DNA from: JBJXHG01 sp046160865
GTDB lineage: Bacteria > Planctomycetota > UBA1135 > GCA-002686595
DNA: 9,904 nucleotides
Direction: 5' to 3'
Assembly (NCBI GenBank): GCA_046160865.1
Contig: JBJXHG010000176.1
Coordinates: 1 to 9,904, forward strand
Position numbers and translations under genes: made by a program. Shown here one piece after another: positions 6,225 to 9,904 of the stretch; the first letter of the stretch is position 1, and the number at the start of each line of letters is the position of its first letter. The notes beneath the pieces were generated by a model. It made no database searches. It saw nothing but the letters and a program-made list of their open reading frames with translations, and was not told where the DNA came from.

Positions 6225-7050
6225 GCGATTCCACACCTTCGCGCCAGATCACGGTCTCGCTTGCCGCTCGGATCCCGCGGCCTCCGACGAGCTCGACGAG
6301 CGCGCCGTTCCGCGTGCCGAGCACGAGCTCGCGCACGACGTCGGCGACCTCGTCGACGGAGATCAACGTGCCGCCCGGATTCTGGCGGCTCAGGAATGCG
6401 CGCGTCTCGTCCGCGCTCTTGCCCGTCTTCTTCACGATGCGCGCGACGGTTCCGTCCGTCATCGGCGAATCGACGTAGTGCGGACACACGACGTTGAGCG
6501 TCACGTCCGTGCGCACGAGCTCGAGCGCGGCCGAGCGGCTGTAGCCGAGCAGCGCGTGTTTGCTCGCGCAGTACGCCGAAGCGTACGCGTAGCCCTGCAG
6601 CGCGGCCGAAGAAGCGAGGTTGACGATGCGGCCGTAGCCGCGCTCGACCATGCCCGGGCCGAGCGCTTCGATCAGACGTCGCGCTCCGTGGAAGTTGACG
6701 TCCATGTGCTTCGCGTACGCATCGACGCCGCTGCGATCGCGCGCGAGGAACGGCGCGGTCTCCGCGATCCCGGCGTTGTTGACGAGCCAGTCGATCGACG
6801 CAGCCGTGTGCTCGCGCGTCGCAGCCAGCGCTTCAGCGATCGAATCGCGATCCGAAACGTCGAGGTAGAGCGGCCACGCGCTCGCGCCGCTCGCGCGCAA
6901 CTCGTCGACCACTTTCGTGCACGCTTCCTGGCTGCGTGCCGCGACGAACACGGCCGCACCTGCGCGGGAGAGCGCGCGCGCGATGGCGGCGCCGATTCCG
7001 CTCCCGCCGCCGGTCACGAGCGCCGTGCGGGCCGTGTGTCGCGAAGACAT
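6214..7050 (-). CDS. Short-chain dehydrogenase/reductase (SDR), classical type
   Basis: A 278-residue NAD(P)-dependent oxidoreductase. Motifs: TGGGSGIG (residues 13-20, dinucleotide-binding turn), LDVSD (63-67), NNAG (91-94), active-site Ser148 in NLASSAAL, and YCASK (Tyr160, Lys164). The basic residue at Arg39 in VAARS favours NADP over NAD, though not decisively. A likely role is a 3-hydroxyacyl-CoA dehydrogenase-type step, since an SDR takes that place in known 2-aminobenzoyl-CoA clusters. The start taken is ATG 7048-7050, which puts the TGGGSGIG turn at the usual distance. An upstream GTG at 7078-7080 would add ten residues coded by a palindrome, which is less likely. No good Shine-Dalgarno is seen for either. 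It is the first gene of the seven-gene operon and overlaps the RidA gene by 11 nt. Family certain; substrate inferred. Confidence 0.92.
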   Translation of the reverse strand: MSSRHTARTALVTGGGSGIGAAIARALSRAGAAVFVAARSQEACTKVVDELRASGASAWPLYLDVSDRDSIAEALAATREHTAASIDWLVNNAGIAETAPFLARDRSGVDAYAKHMDVNFHGARRLIEALGPGMVERGYGRIVNLASSAALQGYAYASAYCASKHALLGYSRSAALELVRTDVTLNVVCPHYVDSPMTDGTVARIVKKTGKSADETRAFLSRQNPGGTLISVDEVADVVRELVLGTRNGALVELVGGRGIRAASETVIWREGVESHGT

Positions 7051-7058
7051 GCGGGAGA

Positions 7059-7080
7059 GTGTGACGCGCGCGCGCCACAC
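7059..7080. promoter_or_regulatory. 22-nt near-perfect palindrome, candidate operator
   Basis: GTGTG and CACAC flank an alternating CG core; 10 of 11 symmetric pairs match, with a single A/C exception at 7064/7075. It sits 8 nt before the ATG of the first operon gene, where a dimeric repressor of TetR or GntR type could block transcription or translation. No regulator gene is in the window. A hairpin in the mRNA leader hiding the start is the alternative reading. Confidence 0.35.
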
Positions 7081-7104
7081 TTCCAGCAGGAGCGTTCACT
7101 CGAC

Positions 7105-7187
7105 AGAGCACTCCTAACCCGCATTTCTCACCACACCGCGCCGGCGCAGCCGCCCGAAGCCCCGGCGAGGTATTAGGACGTGCTCTT
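7105..7187. repeat. Imperfect inverted repeat with 55-nt spacer (terminator or MITE-like)
   Basis: AGAGCACTCCTAA (7105-7117) and the reverse complement of TTAGGACGTGCTCT (7173-7186) match at 13 bases with one inserted base. The outer arm runs into the TAA stop codon of the sugar dehydrogenase gene (7186-7188). The spacer is GC-rich, and on the minus strand CGCCGG and CCGGCG can form an inner stem. For the minus-strand transcript it could be a 3' hairpin or terminator of the sugar dehydrogenase gene. The long, precise arms also recall a small non-autonomous element, but no target-site duplication is visible. The surrounding gap, 7051-7185, holds nothing else but the 22-nt palindrome. Confidence 0.5.
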
Positions 7188-8397
7188 AGTTCGGCACGAT
7201 GCGGAAGACGCCGCCGCCCGCGGTGAGGATGTAGAGCTCGCCGTCCGCGTCCTCGCCGAAGCTCGTGATGTTCGAGCTGGGATCGAGCGTAGGCCAGTTC
7301 GTCAGCTCGGTCGCCGCGCCGCCGACGTGCACGAAGCTCGACACGCCGCCCGTGCAGAAGTCGCCGAAGAAGTACGTGCCGGCGAGCGCGGGGATCGCGG
7401 CTCCGCGGTACACGTAACCACCCGTCACCGAGCACCGGCCGCCCGTGTGCGGATAGGTGTGCACGGGCAGCACTTGACCGACGGTGCTGCACCCCACCGG
7501 CGGAGTGAAGCAGTTGTCGCCTTCCGCGATGTTCCAGCCGAAGTTCGCACCCGAGGCGGCGGCAGCCGTCGTGACGTCGATCTCTTCCTCGTCGTCCTGA
7601 CCGACGTCGGCGATGTACAGGTCGCCGCTCGTGCGATCGAAGCTGAAGCGCCACGGATTGCGCAAGCCGATCGCGTGGTTCTCCGGCAACGCACCGCCGA
7701 CGAGCAAGTACGGATTGTCGAGCGGCACGTCGTAGCCGGTGACCGGTGAAACGTCGATGCGCAGCAATCCACCGAGCAGATCGCTGAGGTCCTGCGCGTT
7801 GCCGAACGGATCGCCGCCGATGTCGCCGTTGCCGTCGCCCTTGCCGATCCACAGGAAGCCGTCGGGGCCGAACGCGATCATGCCGCCGTTGTGGAACTCA
7901 TCCTTCTGATCGATCGTGAGCAGCGGCTCCGCGCTGGCAACGTCCGCGAGATTCGGATCGAGCGCGTCGACCGTGTACCGCGCGATCACGTTGCCGCCCA
8001 ATGGATCGGTGTAGCTGACGTAGAAGCGGCCGGTGTTCGCGTAGTCGGGATCGAACGCCATCGAGAGCAGACCTTGTTCTTCGCCGGTCGATACGAAGCC
8101 GGTCAGGTCCAAGAACGCGACCGGCTGCACGATGCCGCCGGAGAAGATCACGATGCGTCCGCCCTTCTCACAGATGAAGAGGCGCGTGCTGTCGCCAGGT
8201 GCGGCCGTGAGGAACGTCGGGAACGTGAGCGTGTTCGTCACGGTCTCGAGCTGCAGCGCGATCCCGCCGCCACCGCCTCCCCCGCCGCCGCCACTCGAGC
8301 ACGCGGTGAACGCCGATAGTCCTAGCGCCACGGCGGCATGGACGAGATTGGATCGGAACGAACGTGAAGAACGATCGAGACGAGTGACGATGCGCAT
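7186..8397 (-). CDS. PQQ-dependent sugar dehydrogenase-family lipoprotein (glucose/sorbosone dehydrogenase beta-propeller)
   Basis: A 403-residue exported protein. The basic start MRIVTRLDRSSRSFRS is followed by a hydrophobic stretch and a lipobox-like FTAC (residues 30-33), so Cys33 is probably lipidated. Ten glycines in a row (36-45) then tether a six-bladed propeller. Family motifs: EEQGLLSMAFDPDYANTGRF (106-125), EFHNGGMIAFGPDG (167-180), LWIGKGDG (182-189), IGLRNPWRFSFDR (243-255), LYIADVGQ (260-267) and GGYVYRG (326-332). His169 and Arg246 lie where the soluble glucose dehydrogenase fold places its catalytic His and PQQ-contacting Arg. Four late cysteines (296, 303, 322, 348) suggest disulfides outside the cytoplasm. 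The start is ATG 8395-8397, with AAGGAGG at 8402-8408. It is a single gene, divergent from the OYE gene. Substrate and true PQQ use are not determined. Confidence 0.9.
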   Translation of the reverse strand: MRIVTRLDRSSRSFRSNLVHAAVALGLSAFTACSSGGGGGGGGGGIALQLETVTNTLTFPTFLTAAPGDSTRLFICEKGGRIVIFSGGIVQPVAFLDLTGFVSTGEEQGLLSMAFDPDYANTGRFYVSYTDPLGGNVIARYTVDALDPNLADVASAEPLLTIDQKDEFHNGGMIAFGPDGFLWIGKGDGNGDIGGDPFGNAQDLSDLLGGLLRIDVSPVTGYDVPLDNPYLLVGGALPENHAIGLRNPWRFSFDRTSGDLYIADVGQDDEEEIDVTTAAAASGANFGWNIAEGDNCFTPPVGCSTVGQVLPVHTYPHTGGRCSVTGGYVYRGAAIPALAGTYFFGDFCTGGVSSFVHVGGAATELTNWPTLDPSSNITSFGEDADGELYILTAGGGVFRIVPN

Positions 8398-8401
8398 GAC
8401 T

Positions 8402-8408
8402 CCTCCTT
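8402..8408 (-). promoter_or_regulatory. Consensus ribosome binding site of the sugar dehydrogenase gene
   Basis: AAGGAGG on the minus strand, 4 nt before the ATG at 8397. It is the best Shine-Dalgarno in the window. It fixes the start at the signal peptide and rejects a 63-codon in-frame extension to 8586. Confidence 0.8.
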
Positions 8409-8508
8409 GCGAGTACGAGCGGCCTGCCTGCCGGAAGCTAGCGAATCCGGGTCGCGTGTCCGAGCGGCGAGTGCACCGAGTCCGCGGAATTCGCGCGCGC
8501 GCCAGCGC

Positions 8509-8514
8509 TACACT
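8509..8514 (+). promoter_or_regulatory. Candidate -10 box for a leaderless OYE-family transcript
   Basis: TACACT lies 8 nt before the GTG at 8523, which would place the transcription start at or beside the start codon. No Shine-Dalgarno is seen before that GTG, and no good -35 hexamer lies 16-18 bp upstream, so the call is tentative. The rest of the 125-nt divergent gap (8398-8522) shows only the sugar dehydrogenase ribosome binding site. Confidence 0.3.
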
Positions 8515-8522
8515 CCCCTGCT

Positions 8523-9904
<1,382 letters not shown>

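Overview
The window is GC-rich, gene-dense bacterial chromosome. Strong G/C third-position bias, GTG starts, a Hanks-type kinase fold and a lipoprotein sugar dehydrogenase fit a high-GC Gram-negative such as Myxococcota or another former deltaproteobacterial lineage. This placement is an inference; nothing here fixes the taxon. No rRNA, tRNA, CRISPR array, transposase or phage gene is visible.

Layout. Ten complete or near-complete genes lie on the minus strand and one open-ended gene on the plus strand. Positions 1-1287 hold an NADPH:quinone oxidoreductase (N-terminal part only, running off the left edge), preceded by a small kinase-fold protein with key catalytic residues substituted; the pair has its own good promoter. 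Positions 1464-7050 are one tight seven-gene operon. In transcription order it encodes a short-chain dehydrogenase, a RidA/YjgF protein, a crotonase, an acyl-CoA dehydrogenase, a Shethna-type thioredoxin-like [2Fe-2S] ferredoxin, a PaaA/PaaC-like ferritin-fold protein and a kynureninase-like PLP enzyme. Gaps are -11, +20, -4, +34, +18 and +13 nt. A long hairpin follows the last gene, and a near-perfect 22-nt palindrome lies just before the first start codon. Positions 7186-8397 carry a lipoprotein PQQ-type sugar dehydrogenase. A divergent Old Yellow Enzyme-family oxidoreductase starts at about 8523 and runs off the right edge.

How the genes may work together. The SDR/RidA/crotonase/acyl-CoA dehydrogenase set resembles the beta-oxidation half of the aerobic 2-aminobenzoyl-CoA (anthraniloyl-CoA) pathway known from Azoarcus and related betaproteobacteria. 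A kynureninase-like enzyme would supply anthranilate, so the operon reads as a candidate kynurenine/anthranilate-CoA degradation unit. The usual CoA ligase and flavin monooxygenase/reductase are absent from the window. Instead there is an unusual pair: a PaaA-like protein that seems to have lost diiron ligands, and a [2Fe-2S] ferredoxin. Several members (RidA, crotonase, PaaA-like, kynureninase-like) depart from textbook active sites, so the real substrate may differ. This is the most interesting part of the window.
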